A stretch of DNA of 64,000 nt from Mitsuaria chitosanitabida ATCC BAA-476 = NBRC 102408 (GCF_001598255.1 NZ_BCYP01000030.1:1-64000); one strand, 5' to 3'. Counted from the stretch's first letter, positions 19,332 through 29,829 are shown. Numbers and translations: made by a program. Notes: generated by a model not told the origin, from the sequence alone.

Positions 19332-20735
19332 ATGACTTCGAACTCCCCGTCGTCCCCGAACACCTCGTCCCCCGATCTGTCGATTCCGGTGCTGGCGCCG
19401 GGCGGCAACGCCCAGCAGGTCCTCGATGCCTGGCTGTCGCGCTGCGAGCGGCTGCATCCGAAGGAGATCGACATGACGCTGGCGCGCGTGTCCGAGATGC
19501 GCCAGCGCCTCGGCCTGGACTTCGGTCCGGACACGCCGGTGGTGATGGTCGCGGGGACGAACGGCAAGGGCTCGACCTGCGCCATGCTGGAGAGCATCGC
19601 GCTGCAGGCCGGCTATCGCGTCGGCCTCTACATCAAGCCGCACCTGGTGCACTTCCAGGAGCGCTGCCGCGTCGGCGGCCGGCCCGTGGACGCGGCCTCG
19701 CTGCTGCCGCACTTCGAGGCGGTCGAGCAGGCTCGCGGCGAGCTGCAGCTGACCTATTTCGAGTTCACGACCCTGGCCATCCTGCATCGCCTGGCCGCCG
19801 AGCCGCTGGATCTGGTGATCCTGGAGGTCGGTCTGGGCGGGCGGCTGGACGCCGTCAACGCGATGGACGCCGATTGCAGCGTCATCACCAGCATCGACCT
19901 GGACCACACCGAGTACCTGGGCCCGGATCGCGAGTCCGTCGGCCGCGAGAAGGCGCACATCATGCGCGCCGGCAAGCCGGCGATCGTGTCGGACCCGATC
20001 CCGCCAGATTCGATCGCGGCCTACGCGGCCTCGATCGGCGCCGACGTGCGCCAGCTCGGCCGCGACTTCAACTACAGCGGCGATCGCCAGCAGTGGCAGT
20101 GGGCGGGACGCTCGCGCCGCTACAGCGGCATGGCCTATCCGGCGCTGCGCGGCGTGAACCAGCTGCTGAACGCCAGCGGCGTGCTGGCGGTGCTGGAAGC
20201 GCTGCACGAGCGCCTGCCCATCAGCGCGCAAGCCGTGCGCGCGGGCCTGGCGCTGGTAGAGCTGCCGGGCCGCTTCCAGGTGATCCCGGGCTCGCCGATG
20301 CTGGTGCTGGACGTGGCGCACAACCCGCACGCGGTCGCCGCGCTGGCCCAGAACCTGGACCAGATGGGCTTCTATCCGCGCACCCGCGCGGTCTTCGGCG
20401 CGATGGCCGACAAGGACCTCGCCAACATCCTGGCGCGCATCTCGCCGCTGGTCGATCACTGGCACTTCTGCGACCTGCCCATCGCTCGTGCGGCCACCGC
20501 CCGGGCGCTGCAGGAGCGCTTCGACGAGGCGCGTGCCGCCGGACTGCTGAAGGCGCCCGCGGACGTGGGCTCGACCCTGCACGCGGACCCGGCCTCGGCC
20601 CTGGCCGCGGCGGCGTCCGAGGCGGACCCCGCTGATAGAATTTTGGTCTTCGGTTCGTTCTACACCGTGGGCGGCGTGCTCAAGGACGGGATCCCGAGGT
20701 TGGGGACCGGCGTGCAGCCCGAGGCTGACGCCTGA
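19332..20735 (+). CDS. folC: Bifunctional folylpolyglutamate synthase/dihydrofolate synthase
   Basis: A 467-residue Mur-ligase-type ATPase that adds glutamate to dihydropteroate and to folates. The P-loop is VAGTNGKGSTCAML near residues 76-89. The omega-loop region and DLDHTEYLG, a metal-binding DxDHT-type motif, follow, and VLDVAHNPHAVAAL marks the C-terminal glutamate ligase domain. The first 30 residues (Ser/Pro-rich) are not conserved. It stands between accD and the SPOR protein, the usual order. Confidence 0.95.
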   Translation: MTSNSPSSPNTSSPDLSIPVLAPGGNAQQVLDAWLSRCERLHPKEIDMTLARVSEMRQRLGLDFGPDTPVVMVAGTNGKGSTCAMLESIALQAGYRVGLYIKPHLVHFQERCRVGGRPVDAASLLPHFEAVEQARGELQLTYFEFTTLAILHRLAAEPLDLVILEVGLGGRLDAVNAMDADCSVITSIDLDHTEYLGPDRESVGREKAHIMRAGKPAIVSDPIPPDSIAAYAASIGADVRQLGRDFNYSGDRQQWQWAGRSRRYSGMAYPALRGVNQLLNASGVLAVLEALHERLPISAQAVRAGLALVELPGRFQVIPGSPMLVLDVAHNPHAVAALAQNLDQMGFYPRTRAVFGAMADKDLANILARISPLVDHWHFCDLPIARAATARALQERFDEARAAGLLKAPADVGSTLHADPASALAAAASEADPADRILVFGSFYTVGGVLKDGIPRLGTGVQPEADA

Positions 20736-20876
20736 TCCCACGCCGAACCCCCTCCGCATTGAGCGCGTTCACCGCGTTGCAACGCTGCGTTCGAACCGCT
20801 CGCAGTTGAAGTCGGCGGCCCGGTCCGTACATGCGGAAGGGCCGCTTTCCGCTCCCGGCCTGCCACACACAATTCC

Positions 20877-21824
20877 ATGGGTTTCCTGTCTTTCCTGAAG
20901 CGTGGTGATGCGAACGACTCCGGCGATCGGAGCCCTCCGCGCGAGTCCGGCCGTGGCCGTGCTCGCGGCGGTGCCGAATCCGTCGACGACGTCCAGCAAC
21001 TGCGCATCAGGGCGCGCCGCCGCCTGATCGGCGCGGCGGTGCTGGTGGGCGTCGGGATCATCGTCTTCCCGCTGCTCTTCGAAACGCAGCCCCGGCCGAT
21101 CCCGGTCGATCTGCCCATCGACATCCCGCGCAAGGACGGCGCCGCCCCCTTGACCATCCCGGCACCGGTCGCGCAGACCGCGCAGCCGGGGCAGGGCGCG
21201 GGCGATCAGGGCCGCGGCATCATCACCGAGACCCCGGAGCAGGCCGCCGCCGATCGCGCCGTGCCGCCGCCGGAAGCGCCGGCCGAGCAGCTCGCGCGGA
21301 ACACGACGCCGCCGGCCGTGGTGCCCGTTCCGGTGCCCCGCGTCGAGCCCAAACCCGAACCCCGCGCCGCGATCGCCGAGCCGGCCGCCAAGCCCGAGGC
21401 CAAGCCCGCCCAGGCGGCCGCCGAGCACAAGCCGGAGCGCAAGCCTGATCCGAGGCCGGAGACCAAGCCCGACACCAAGGTCGCCGCGGCCAAGCCGGAC
21501 ACACGCGCCACCGACGCCGCCCGCGCGCAGGCGCTGCTGGAGGGCCGCGCGCCCGCGCCGGCCACCGCCGCCAAGCCCGATGCGGCCGCCAACGGCGCGC
21601 GCTTCATCGTGCAGGTCGGCGCCTATGCCGACGGCAAGGCCGCGCAGGACGTGCGGGCCAAGGTCGAGCGCATGGGCCTGAAGACCTACACGCAGGCGGT
21701 CGACACCGCGGACGGCAAGCGCATCCGCGTCCGCGTCGGCCCGTTCAACTCCCGCGACGAAGCGGACAAGGTCGCGGCCAAGGTCCGCGGCGGCGGCCTC
21801 TCGTCGGCCGTGCTGACCCTCTGA
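20877..21824 (+). CDS. SPOR-domain membrane protein (DedD-like)
   Basis: A 315-residue single-pass inner-membrane protein. Residues 1-48 are cytoplasmic and basic, a transmembrane helix lies near 51-68, then comes a 170-residue periplasmic linker rich in Pro/Lys/Glu/Ala, and a C-terminal SPOR domain from about residue 240 (FIVQVGAYADGKAAQDVRAKVE). SPOR domains bind glycan strands lacking stem peptides at the division septum, so a role in cell division is inferred. Position between folC and cvpA matches dedD in E. coli. Confidence 0.88.
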   Translation: MGFLSFLKRGDANDSGDRSPPRESGRGRARGGAESVDDVQQLRIRARRRLIGAAVLVGVGIIVFPLLFETQPRPIPVDLPIDIPRKDGAAPLTIPAPVAQTAQPGQGAGDQGRGIITETPEQAAADRAVPPPEAPAEQLARNTTPPAVVPVPVPRVEPKPEPRAAIAEPAAKPEAKPAQAAAEHKPERKPDPRPETKPDTKVAAAKPDTRATDAARAQALLEGRAPAPATAAKPDAAANGARFIVQVGAYADGKAAQDVRAKVERMGLKTYTQAVDTADGKRIRVRVGPFNSRDEADKVAAKVRGGGLSSAVLTL

Positions 21825-21875
21825 CGGCTGGCACGGAGCCCTTGGCATGACCCATCATGAACAGCTCGCCGCGCG

Positions 21876-22364
21876 ATGAACTGGGTCGACATCGCCCTGG
21901 CGGGCCTGCTCGTCGTCTCGGTGCTGGTCGGGGCCTGGCGCGGCTTGGTCTTCGAACTGATGACCATCGCCGGCTGGGTCGTCGCCTATGTGGCGTCCCC
22001 GTTCGTGGCGCCGGTGATCGAGCGCTTCATCCCGATCGAGAAGGTCGGCCCGACGCTGCTGCATGCCCTGGGCCTGGTGCTGGCCTTCGTGCTGGTGCTG
22101 CTGATCTGGGGCATCGGCGCCAAGCTGATCCGCGCCTTGATCCACGCGACGCCGCTGGGCGTGCTGGACCGGCTGGGCGGCGCGGGCTTCGGCGTGCTGC
22201 GCGCCGTGCTGGTGGCGCTGCTGGCCACGGTCATCGTCGACATGACGCCGGCCGCCAAGTCGCCGGCCTGGACCGAATCGCAGATTGCGCCGTGGCTGCA
22301 GACCACGCTCGCGCAAGTCCGGCCGCTGCTGCCGGAAGCGCTGAAAGACTTTGTTCCGGCCTGA
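21876..22364 (+). CDS. cvpA: CvpA family membrane protein
   Basis: A 162-residue inner-membrane protein with four hydrophobic helices (about residues 5-25, 30-50, 65-88 and 105-127). It starts [15 protein letters not shown], close to other CvpA proteins (colicin V production family). The family supports colicin V production and envelope homeostasis in E. coli; the molecular role is unclear. Location directly before purF is the conserved arrangement. Confidence 0.92.
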   Translation: MNWVDIALAGLLVVSVLVGAWRGLVFELMTIAGWVVAYVASPFVAPVIERFIPIEKVGPTLLHALGLVLAFVLVLLIWGIGAKLIRALIHATPLGVLDRLGGAGFGVLRAVLVALLATVIVDMTPAAKSPAWTESQIAPWLQTTLAQVRPLLPEALKDFVPA

Positions 22365-22422
22365 GCGTCACGAGCGCGCAGGCCATTGTTCTCCCCGTTC
22401 CAAGTGCATTGAAGGACTCCCC

Positions 22423-23937
22423 ATGTGCGGCATCGTCGGTGTGATTTCCAAGGCGCCGGTCAACCAGCTGATCTATGACGCGCTGCTGCTGCTGCAGCAT
22501 CGCGGCCAGGACGCGGCCGGCATCGTCACCATGCAGGGCCAGAAGTGCTTCATGCACAAGGCGCGCGGCATGGTCCGCGATGTCTTCCGCACCCGCAACA
22601 TGCGGGCGCTGCCGGGCAACGTCGGTCTCGGCCAGGTCCGTTACCCGACCGCCGGCAACGCCTACAGCGAGGAAGAGGCCCAACCCTTCTACGTCAACGC
22701 GCCCTACGGCATCGTGCTGGTCCACAACGGCAACCTGACCAACGCCCACGCGCTGAAGGAAGAGCTGTTCGAGGTCGACCGCCGCCACATCAACACCGAG
22801 AGCGACACCGAGGTGCTGATCAACGTGCTGGCCCACGAGCTGGAGATGGCTGGACGCGACCTCCCGCTGACGCCCGCGCAGATCTTCAAGGCCGTGGCCA
22901 CGGTGCACAAGCGCATCAAGGGCTCCTACGGCGTGATCGCGCTGATCGCCGGTCATGGCCTGCTGGCCTTCCGTGATCCCTACGGCATCCGTCCGCTGTG
23001 CTTCGGCCAGGCGGCCGACGGCGAGGTGATGGTCGCCAGCGAGAGCGTGGCCCTGGAGGGCACCGGCCACACGCTGACGCGCGACCTGGCGCCCGGCGAG
23101 GCCCTGTTCATCGATACCAGCGGCGCGATCCACACGCAGCAGTGCGCCGAGAACCCGACGCTGAACCCCTGCATGTTCGAGTTCGTCTACCTGGCGCGCC
23201 CGGACTCGGTGATGGACGGCATCTCGGTCTACCAGGCTCGCCTGAACATGGGCGAGACCCTGGCCCAGCGCCTGATCTCGACCATCCCGCCCAGCGAGAT
23301 CGACGTCGTGATCCCGATCCCGGAATCGAGCCGTCCGTCGGCGATGCAGCTCGCGCACCGGATCGGCAAGCCCTACCGCGAGGGCTTCGTCAAGAACCGC
23401 TACGTGGGCCGGACCTTCATCATGCCGGGCCAGTCCACGCGCAAGAAGTCGGTGCGTCAGAAGCTCAACGCCATCGGCCTGGAGTTCAAGGGCCGCAACG
23501 TGCTGCTGGTGGACGACTCCATCGTCCGCGGCACGACCTCCAAGGAGATCGTGCAGATGGCCCGCGAGGCCGGCGCCAACAAGGTCTACCTGGCCTCGGC
23601 CGCCCCGCCGGTGCGCTTCCCCAACGTCTACGGCATCGACATGCCGACCAAGGAAGAGCTGATCGCCCACGGCCGCTCCATCGAGGAGATCCGCCAGTTC
23701 ATCGGCGCCGACGCGCTGATCTACCAGGACGTGGACGCGATGAAGCGCGTGGTGGCGCAGTTGCGCCCCGGGCTGAACGGCTTCGAGGCCTCGTGCTTCG
23801 ACGGCCAGTACATCACCGGCGACGTGTCGGCCGAGGACTTCGCGACCATCCAGGCGCAGCGCAAGTCCCAGGGCGGCGACGAAGAGGACCTGCCGGCGCG
23901 CAGCCGGCTCGCGCTGCAAAGCGGCGGAGACCAGTGA
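22423..23937 (+). CDS. purF: Amidophosphoribosyltransferase
   Basis: A 504-residue enzyme making phosphoribosylamine from PRPP and glutamine, the first step of purine synthesis. ATG at 22423 follows AAGGA and gives MCGIVGVI, exposing Cys2 as the glutaminase nucleophile after Met removal, which fixes the start. The C-terminal phosphoribosyltransferase domain has the PRPP motif [16 protein letters not shown] near residues 363-378. No propeptide is present, as in the E. coli type. metZ starts directly at the next base after the stop codon. Confidence 0.97.
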   Translation: MCGIVGVISKAPVNQLIYDALLLLQHRGQDAAGIVTMQGQKCFMHKARGMVRDVFRTRNMRALPGNVGLGQVRYPTAGNAYSEEEAQPFYVNAPYGIVLVHNGNLTNAHALKEELFEVDRRHINTESDTEVLINVLAHELEMAGRDLPLTPAQIFKAVATVHKRIKGSYGVIALIAGHGLLAFRDPYGIRPLCFGQAADGEVMVASESVALEGTGHTLTRDLAPGEALFIDTSGAIHTQQCAENPTLNPCMFEFVYLARPDSVMDGISVYQARLNMGETLAQRLISTIPPSEIDVVIPIPESSRPSAMQLAHRIGKPYREGFVKNRYVGRTFIMPGQSTRKKSVRQKLNAIGLEFKGRNVLLVDDSIVRGTTSKEIVQMAREAGANKVYLASAAPPVRFPNVYGIDMPTKEELIAHGRSIEEIRQFIGADALIYQDVDAMKRVVAQLRPGLNGFEASCFDGQYITGDVSAEDFATIQAQRKSQGGDEEDLPARSRLALQSGGDQ

Positions 23938-25179
23938 ATGAGCATTGAATCGAACAAGCCCGCCGGCATCCCGCGCGTGGACCTGCCCGCCGACGCGCGG
24001 CTGGACACGCTGGCCGTGCGCGAGGGCCTGCCGCCCACGCCCTGGGGCGAGAACTCGGAAGCGCTGTTCATCACCAGCAGCTTCGTGCATCCGGACGCGG
24101 CCACCGCCGCCCGCCGGTTCGCCAACGAGGAAGAAGCCTTCGTCTACAGCCGCTTCTCGAATCCGACCGTCATGATGATGGAGCGCCGCCTGGCGGCGCT
24201 CGAGGGCACCGAGGCCTGCATCGCGACCTCGTCCGGCATGTCCGCGATCATGCTGCTGGTGATGGGCCTGCTGAAGTCCGGCGATCACGTGGTGTGCTCG
24301 CGCTCGGTCTTCGGCTCCACCATCAAGCTGCTGCAGGGCGAGTTCGGCAAGTACGGCGTGGAGACGACGTTTGTCTCCCAGACCGATCTGGCCGAGTGGA
24401 AGGACGCGCTGCGCCCCAACACTAGGCTGCTCTTCGCCGAGACCCCGACCAACCCGCTGACCGAGGTCTGCGATGTCGCGGCCCTGGCCGAGATCGCGCA
24501 CGGCCACGGCGCGCTGCTGGCGGTCGACAACTGCTTCGCCTCGCCGGCGCTGCAGCAGCCGGCCAAGATGGGCGCGGACTTCATCATCCACTCCGGCACC
24601 AAGTACCTGGACGGCCAGGGCCGCGTGATCGCGGGCGCGATCTGCGCGTCCGCGAAGTACGTCGAGAGCGTGTTCACGCCGGTGATGCGCACGGTGGGCA
24701 TGTCGCTGTCCCCCTTCAACGCGTGGGTCGTGCTCAAGGGCATGGAGACGCTGTCGGTGCGCATGAAGGCGCAGACCGCCGGTGCCGGCGTGCTGGCCGC
24801 CTGGCTGGAATCGCATCCCGCGATCGAGCGCGTCTACTACCCGGGCCTGAAGTCGCATCCGCAGCATGAGCTCGCGATGCGCCAGCAAGGCGGGCAGGGC
24901 GGGGCGGTCGTGTCCTTCATCGTGAAGAGCCAGGCCGACGACCAGGGCCGCGCGGCGGCCTTCCACGTGATCGACCAGACACGCATCTGCTCCATCACCG
25001 CCAACCTGGGCGACACCAAGACCACCATCACCCATCCGGCGAGCACCTCGCACGGGCGGCTCACCGAGCCGCAGCGTCAGGCCGCCGGCATCACGCAGGG
25101 GCTGATCCGCGTCGCGGTCGGCCTCGAAGACATCGAAGACATCAAGGCCGATCTGGCCCGCGGTTTGAACTCGCTATGA
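23938..25179 (+). CDS. metZ: O-succinylhomoserine sulfhydrylase
   Basis: A 413-residue PLP enzyme of the Cys/Met metabolism family that makes homocysteine from O-succinylhomoserine and sulfide. The PLP lysine is in [13 protein letters not shown] near residue 222, and YSRFSNPT and SSGMSAI are cofactor-phosphate sites. It starts immediately after purF and overlaps gltX by four bases (ATGA), so the three genes are co-translated. The purF-metZ pairing is typical of beta-proteobacteria and Pseudomonas. Related cystathionine enzymes cannot be excluded by sequence alone, but context favours MetZ. Confidence 0.93.
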   Translation: MSIESNKPAGIPRVDLPADARLDTLAVREGLPPTPWGENSEALFITSSFVHPDAATAARRFANEEEAFVYSRFSNPTVMMMERRLAALEGTEACIATSSGMSAIMLLVMGLLKSGDHVVCSRSVFGSTIKLLQGEFGKYGVETTFVSQTDLAEWKDALRPNTRLLFAETPTNPLTEVCDVAALAEIAHGHGALLAVDNCFASPALQQPAKMGADFIIHSGTKYLDGQGRVIAGAICASAKYVESVFTPVMRTVGMSLSPFNAWVVLKGMETLSVRMKAQTAGAGVLAAWLESHPAIERVYYPGLKSHPQHELAMRQQGGQGGAVVSFIVKSQADDQGRAAAFHVIDQTRICSITANLGDTKTTITHPASTSHGRLTEPQRQAAGITQGLIRVAVGLEDIEDIKADLARGLNSL

Positions 25180-26567
25180 CCTCTCCCATCCGCACCCGCA
25201 TCGCCCCCTCGCCGACGGGCTTCCTGCACCTGGGCACGGCGCGCACGGCGCTGTTCTCCTGGGCCTATGCCCGTCATCACGGCGGCCAGTTCGTGCTGCG
25301 CATCGAGGACACCGACGTCGCCCGCTCGACGCAGGACTCGGTCGAGCAGATCCTGGCGTCGATGAAGTGGCTGGGCCTCGAATACGACGAGGGTCCGATC
25401 TATCAGATGCAGCGACTGGAGCGCTATCACGCCGTCATCGAGCAGATGATCGCGGCCGGCACCGCCTACCGCTGCTACTGCTCGCCCGAAGAGCTGAACG
25501 CGATGAAGGCCGGTCAGGAAGCGCGCGGCGAGAAGCGCCGCTACGACGGCACCTGGCGTCCGGAGGCGGGCAAGACGCTGCCGGCGGTTCCGGACGGCAT
25601 CACGCCGGTGGTCCGCTTCAAGAATCCGGTGGACGGTGACGTGACCTGGGACGACGTGGTCAAGGGCCCGATCACCATCAACAACCGCGAGATCGATGAC
25701 CTCATCATCCTGCGTCCCGACGGTGTGCCGACCTACAACTTCGCCGTCGTGATCGACGACTGGGACATGGCCATCACCCATGTCTTCCGCGGCGACGAGC
25801 ACATCAACAACACGCCCTGGCAGATCAACATGTTCAACGCCCTGGGGGCGAAGCTGCCGGCGTTCGGGCATATCCCGGTGATCCTGGGCGACGACGGCCA
25901 GAAGCTGTCCAAGCGCCGCGGCGCGGTCAGCGTGACCGCCTACGAGGACAACGGCTATCTGCCCGAGGCGATGCTGAACTACCTCTCGCGCCTGGGCTGG
26001 AGCCACGGCGACGACGAGCTGTTCACGATCGAGCAGATGGTGTCGTGGTTCGACGGCAGTCACATCTCCAAGAGCCCGGCCCAGTGGGATCCGGCCAAGC
26101 TGGAGTGGGTCAACGCCCATTACATCAAGCTGGCCGATGACGCCCGCCTGGCGGCCCTGGTCGCGGCGCAACTGGCCAAGCGCGGCCTGGAAGCGCCGCA
26201 GCGCCTGGAGGCGATGTGCGGCCTGTTCAAGGACCGCTGCAGCACGACCGTGGCGCTGACCGACTGGCTGGCGATGTACGTCTCCCCGGTGACGGTGAGC
26301 GACGCCGATCGCGCGCAGCACCTGACCGACGCGATCAAGCCGGCCGTGCTCACGCTGGCCGACAAGCTCGAGGCGCTGGCGGTGTGGGACAAGGCGTCCA
26401 TCAGTGCCGCGATCAAGGAAACCATCGGCGCCCATGGTCTGAAGATGCCGCAACTGGCCATCCCGGTGCGCGTGCTGGCCTGTGGCCGCGCGCAGACGCC
26501 GTCGGTGGATGCGGTGCTGGAACTGTTCGACAAAGAAATTTTGTTGAACCGCTTGCGTTCCGTTTAA
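25176..26567 (+). CDS. gltX: Glutamate-tRNA ligase
   Basis: A 463-residue class I aminoacyl-tRNA synthetase charging tRNA-Glu. The HIGH-type motif is in [15 protein letters not shown] and the KMSKS-type loop is KLSKRRGAV near residue 245. The Cys pair in [10 protein letters not shown] lies where many GluRS have a zinc-binding knuckle. It starts in the ATGA overlap with metZ. Two tRNA-Glu genes follow within 800 bases. The 3' end of the gene contains a probable tRNA promoter. Confidence 0.97.
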   Translation: MTSPIRTRIAPSPTGFLHLGTARTALFSWAYARHHGGQFVLRIEDTDVARSTQDSVEQILASMKWLGLEYDEGPIYQMQRLERYHAVIEQMIAAGTAYRCYCSPEELNAMKAGQEARGEKRRYDGTWRPEAGKTLPAVPDGITPVVRFKNPVDGDVTWDDVVKGPITINNREIDDLIILRPDGVPTYNFAVVIDDWDMAITHVFRGDEHINNTPWQINMFNALGAKLPAFGHIPVILGDDGQKLSKRRGAVSVTAYEDNGYLPEAMLNYLSRLGWSHGDDELFTIEQMVSWFDGSHISKSPAQWDPAKLEWVNAHYIKLADDARLAALVAAQLAKRGLEAPQRLEAMCGLFKDRCSTTVALTDWLAMYVSPVTVSDADRAQHLTDAIKPAVLTLADKLEALAVWDKASISAAIKETIGAHGLKMPQLAIPVRVLACGRAQTPSVDAVLELFDKEILLNRLRSV

Positions 26568-26582
26568 AACTCGGTCTATACT
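26553..26582 (+). promoter_or_regulatory. Probable sigma-70 promoter for the tRNA cluster
   Basis: TTGCGT at 26553-26558 and TATACT at 26577-26582 are separated by 18 bases, across the end of gltX. The next 130 bases lead to the first tRNA-Ala and are AT-richer than the coding region. The match is good but not proven; a second weaker pair (TTTGAT, 16 bases, TATAGT) lies at 26973-27000 before the first tRNA-Asp. Confidence 0.5.
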
Positions 26583-26712
26583 CTCGTTCTCGCTTGAACA
26601 GCGCGTTGTTCGAAACGAACGACGAAGCAGCAGACAGCGAATCAAACCGGGGAATGCAAGTTCCCCGACGAGATTCAAGAAAGCTGATTCGACGTCGAAT
26701 CGAATCCCCGAA

Positions 26713-26788
<76 letters not shown>

Positions 26789-26830
26789 AATTTCGGTTTG
26801 TGTGGCGCGCGGTTCAAGGAAGAAGGTTTA

Positions 26831-26906
26831 GTCCCCTTCGTCTAGAGGCCTAGGACACCACCCTTTCACGGTGGCTACAGGGGTTCGAATCCCCTAGGGG
26901 ACGCCA
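26831..26906 (+). tRNA. tRNA-Glu(TTC), copy 1
   Basis: A 76-base cloverleaf with encoded CCA. The acceptor stem pairs GTCCCCT with AGGGGAC. The anticodon loop CTTTCAC gives TTC. It lies 42 bases after tRNA-Ala. Confidence 0.95.
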
Positions 26907-27089
26907 AGTTTTCGAGCTTGGTTGCTTTCCTGGAGATTGAACGAGAAAATCGAAAAATTCTTCGGAAATCGATTTGATCGTTGTCAAAATCAGGTATAGT
27001 AACGAAATCGACGCGGCGCTGACATCAAGCAGTTGATTGAGGCGATGCGATAGAGTCTGATGCGACGGATCGAAAGATCTTGAGTATCT

Positions 27090-27166
27090 GGAGTGGTAGT
27101 TCAGTTGGTTAGAATACCGGCCTGTCACGCCGGGGGTCGCGGGTTCGAGCCCCGTCCACTCCGCCA
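27090..27166 (+). tRNA. tRNA-Asp(GTC), copy 1
   Basis: A 77-base cloverleaf with encoded CCA. The acceptor stem pairs GGAGTGG with CCACTCC. The anticodon loop CTGTCAC gives GTC. It lies 183 bases after tRNA-Glu, with a possible promoter in between. Confidence 0.95.
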
Positions 27167-27215
27167 ACACATAGTTGAAACTCGGGCTGCGTACCGGTTC
27201 GATGCGAAAGCATTC

Positions 27216-27291
<76 letters not shown>

Positions 27292-27339
27292 AGATTCCTT
27301 CGGGAGTCTGGGCGCAGACCGAGAGTCAACGACAGTCCA

Positions 27340-27415
27340 GTCCCCTTCGTCTAGAGGCCTAGGACACCACCCTTTCACGGTGGCTACAGGGGTTCGAATC
27401 CCCTAGGGGACGCCA
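27340..27415 (+). tRNA. tRNA-Glu(TTC), copy 2
   Basis: Identical to the tRNA-Glu at 26831, including encoded CCA and the TTC anticodon. It lies 48 bases after the second tRNA-Ala. Confidence 0.95.
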
Positions 27416-27517
27416 AGTTTGACAAGGCTTGGTTGCATCGCGGTTCTGAATGGAACTGGCGGCTTGCAACGAAACTTGTCCGCGAACAAGAATGAGGTGC
27501 TTAACAACCTCGTCTTA

Positions 27518-27594
27518 GGAGTGGTAGTTCAGTTGGTTAGAATACCGGCCTGTCACGCCGGGGGTCGCGGGTTCGAGCCCCGTCCACTCCGCCA
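27518..27594 (+). tRNA. tRNA-Asp(GTC), copy 2
   Basis: Identical to the tRNA-Asp at 27090. It is the last tRNA of the cluster and is followed within nine bases by a strong terminator. Confidence 0.95.
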
Positions 27595-27602
27595 ACATTT
27601 GA

Positions 27603-27638
27603 AACCCCGTCGATGCAAGTCGACGGGGTTTTTCTTTT
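27603..27638 (+). terminator. Rho-independent terminator of the tRNA operon
   Basis: An 11-bp stem (AACCCCGTCGA with TCGACGGGGTT) and a TGCAAG loop, followed by TTTCTTTT. Its place right after the last tRNA marks the end of the gltX-tRNA transcription run. Confidence 0.93.
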
Positions 27639-27739
27639 GCCCGTTCGAAACTGAGAATACCGCGGCGCTCGATTCTAGCGCGTTGGATTGCTCGCGCACT
27701 GCCGGCGGTTTGTCGGGTGATTGCTTGATACTGGACGGG

Positions 27740-28066
27740 TCAGAGGTCTGGATACTCGCGCTTGCGCTGCGCCGTATAACTCCACCAATCGCGGGGAGGG
27801 CTGCCGTTCATGAAATCGACGGCCGCCATATAGGTATCCAGCACGCACGGGTCATGACGTTGACCGGTCAGTTTGCAGATCTTTTGATAGAGCGCGAAGG
27901 GATCCGCGCCCATCAGATCCGCGGGCTGATGGATGCCCATCAGTTTGAAATCCCGGACCATCGCTGGCCCGATGTTGGGGATTTGCCGCAAGTCGGCGCA
28001 CTCGACGGCCGAAGCCGCCTTGGTGCTCGCGCGCTTGTGCGATTTGCGTGCGCCGGTTGCGGTCAT
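27740..28066 (-). CDS. Cdd1-type helix-hairpin-helix protein
   Basis: A 108-residue protein with a helix-hairpin-helix core: LRQIPNIGPAMVRDFKLMGI at residues 27-46 is a DNA-binding HhH motif. The C-terminal half with CVLDTYMAAVDFMNG and a final DWWSYT is typical of the family called Pathogenicity locus Cdd1, sometimes annotated as mitomycin resistance protein. The N terminus is basic. It starts 2 bases after the lexA stop, so it is almost surely co-transcribed with lexA and induced in the SOS response. Role in DNA repair is inferred from HhH fold and context. No terminator is clear downstream. Confidence 0.8.
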   Translation of the reverse strand: MTATGARKSHKRASTKAASAVECADLRQIPNIGPAMVRDFKLMGIHQPADLMGADPFALYQKICKLTGQRHDPCVLDTYMAAVDFMNGSPPRDWWSYTAQRKREYPDL

Positions 28067-28068
28067 GG

Positions 28069-28746
28069 TCAGTGGAAGCCGCCTGCGCGGATCAGGCCCA
28101 CCGCCAAACCTTCGATCGCGAACTGATCGTCGGCCGTCACCTCGATGGGCTGGAAGTCCTCGTTCTCGGGCAGCAGCCGGATGCCGCCGCCATGGCGCTG
28201 GAAGCGCTTCACGGTGACCTCGTCACCGATGCGCGCCACGACGACCTGGCCGTTGCGTGCCTCGCTGGTCTTCTGCACGGCGAGCAGGTCGCCATCCATG
28301 ATGCCGATGTCCTTCATGCTCATGCCTTTCACGCGCAGCAGGAAGTCCGGCGACTTCGAGAACATCGAGGGGTCGACGCTATAGTGCTGCTCCACATGTT
28401 CCTCGGCGAGGATGGGCGAGCCGGCGGCGACGCGGCCCACCAGCGGGAGCGTCAGCTGGGCCAAGCTGGCCAGCGGCAGTGCGAACTGGCTGTACTCGCG
28501 GGCCCGATTGACCTGCCGCAGTGCGGTCGACGGCAAGCGGATGCCCCGCGCCGTTCCCCCCACCAGTTCGATCACGCCCTTGCGGGCCAGCGCCTGCAGA
28601 TGTTCCTCGGCGGCATTGGCGGACTTGAAGCCCAGCTGTCTCGCGATTTCGGCGCGGGTCGGCGGGGAGCCGGTGCTCTCGATGCTGTCGCGGACCAGAT
28701 CGAAGATCTGCTGTTGGCGGGCGGTGAGTTTGGGTGGTGTGTCCAC
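28069..28746 (-). CDS. lexA: SOS repressor LexA
   Basis: A 225-residue repressor. The winged helix-turn-helix ([13 protein letters not shown], then [23 protein letters not shown]) is at residues 5-50. The self-cleavage site Ala-Gly is in GRVAAGSP, catalytic Ser in [15 protein letters not shown], and catalytic Lys in DEVTVKRF. I choose GTG at 28746 (start [11 protein letters not shown]) because family members begin about six residues before LTARQQ. An in-frame ATG at 28845 would add 33 unconserved residues, and the LexA-type box would directly abut it. The Cdd1 gene follows in the operon; an asparaginase is divergent. Confidence 0.95.
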   Translation of the reverse strand: MDTPPKLTARQQQIFDLVRDSIESTGSPPTRAEIARQLGFKSANAAEEHLQALARKGVIELVGGTARGIRLPSTALRQVNRAREYSQFALPLASLAQLTLPLVGRVAAGSPILAEEHVEQHYSVDPSMFSKSPDFLLRVKGMSMKDIGIMDGDLLAVQKTSEARNGQVVVARIGDEVTVKRFQRHGGGIRLLPENEDFQPIEVTADDQFAIEGLAVGLIRAGGFH

Positions 28747-28845
28747 GGGCGCGGGCCTTTGTCGAGTCGCCGGGTTTTGAGAGATGGGATCCCGAGTCGC
28801 AGAGCGTCCGGTTGTTCGGGTTCTGCCTGAGATTCCATCCAGCAT

Positions 28846-28861
28846 CTGGATTTTTATACAG
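28846..28861. promoter_or_regulatory. LexA-type SOS box between lexA and the asparaginase gene
   Basis: CTGGATTTTTATACAG fits the CTG-N10-CAG pattern of proteobacterial LexA sites with an AT-rich core. It lies 99 bases upstream of the chosen lexA start and 11 bases before the asparaginase TTG, overlapping that gene's ribosome-site region. It probably autoregulates lexA and may also repress the divergent gene. Confidence 0.75.
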
Positions 28862-28872
28862 GAGACGACAAA

Positions 28873-29829
28873 TTGCAAAGCGAGCTGCATACGACGCCTG
28901 ACGCGGCCCAGACCGTGGTGATCATCGGCACCGGCGGCACGATCGCCGGCGCGTCCGGCAGCGCGACCGACAACGTCGGCTACAAGGCGGGATCGCTGTC
29001 GGTGGCGTCGCTGGTGAAGGCGGTGCCGGCGCTGGCCTCCAAGGCGCTGGAGGCGGAGCAGCTCGCCCAGCTCGACAGCAAGGACATGGACCACGCGACC
29101 TGGGCGCGACTGGCCCGGCGCGTCGAGCAACACCTGGCACGTCCCGAGGTGCGCGGTGTCGTCATCACGCACGGCACGGACACGCTGGAGGAAACCGCCT
29201 ACCTGCTGCAGCGCGTGCTCGCGCCGAGCAAGCCGGTGGTGCTGACGGCCGCCATGCGGCCGGCCACGGCGATCCAGGCGGACGGGCCGCAGAACTTGCT
29301 CGACGCGGTCGCGGTCGCTGGCGCCGAAGGCGTGCGGGGCGTCGTCGCGGTGGTCGCGGGTCAGGTGTGGTCGGGGCTGGAGCTGCGCAAGACGCACAGC
29401 TATCGGCTGGATGCCTTCGAGGCGGGCCCCGATGCGGGTCCCCTGGCCGTGGTGGAGGAGGGGATCATCCGCCGCTTCCGCGATTGGCCGCTGGGCGAAG
29501 CGCTTGGCGCCACGCTTCTGCCGGAGGATTCGACGGGCTGGCCCTGGGTGGAAGTGCTTGGCAGCCATGCGGGCGCCGACGGTCGGGCGCTGGACGCCTG
29601 GCGTGCGGCGGGCCTGCAGGGGCTGGTGCTCGCGTGCACCGGCAACGGCACGGTGCATCAGGCGCTCGAGGCGTCGACCGCTGCGTTGAAGCAATCGGGT
29701 GTGCCCGTGTGGCGCACGACGCGATGCGCGCAGGGGCGCATCGTCGGCGCCGTCGACGAGCCGGCGGGCGCGTTGTCGCCGTGGGCCGCTCGGGTCGAGC
29801 TGATGCTGCATCTGCTCCAGCGAGGCTGA
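28873..29829 (+). CDS. Asparaginase, cytoplasmic type
   Basis: A 318-residue asparaginase hydrolysing asparagine to aspartate and ammonia. The first catalytic Thr lies in [10 protein letters not shown] (residues 17-26) and the second in [17 protein letters not shown] near residue 100, the two family signatures. There is no signal peptide, so a cytoplasmic type is likely. The start is TTG at 28873 with GGAGA upstream; no ATG precedes the first motif. It diverges from lexA with the SOS box in its leader, an unusual pairing. Near its 3' end are several hairpins shared with the convergent ohr gene. Confidence 0.92.
   Translation: MQSELHTTPDAAQTVVIIGTGGTIAGASGSATDNVGYKAGSLSVASLVKAVPALASKALEAEQLAQLDSKDMDHATWARLARRVEQHLARPEVRGVVITHGTDTLEETAYLLQRVLAPSKPVVLTAAMRPATAIQADGPQNLLDAVAVAGAEGVRGVVAVVAGQVWSGLELRKTHSYRLDAFEAGPDAGPLAVVEEGIIRRFRDWPLGEALGATLLPEDSTGWPWVEVLGSHAGADGRALDAWRAAGLQGLVLACTGNGTVHQALEASTAALKQSGVPVWRTTRCAQGRIVGAVDEPAGALSPWAARVELMLHLLQRG

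Noticed and set aside
22231-25053. 940-residue antisense frame over purF and metZ
   Set aside because: It is the shadow of two well-identified enzymes and is His/Arg/Gly-rich as antisense GC-rich frames usually are.
28747-28845. N-terminal extension of LexA from ATG 28845
   Set aside because: The 33 extra residues are not LexA-like and the LexA-type box would directly abut the start codon. GTG 28746 fits the family.
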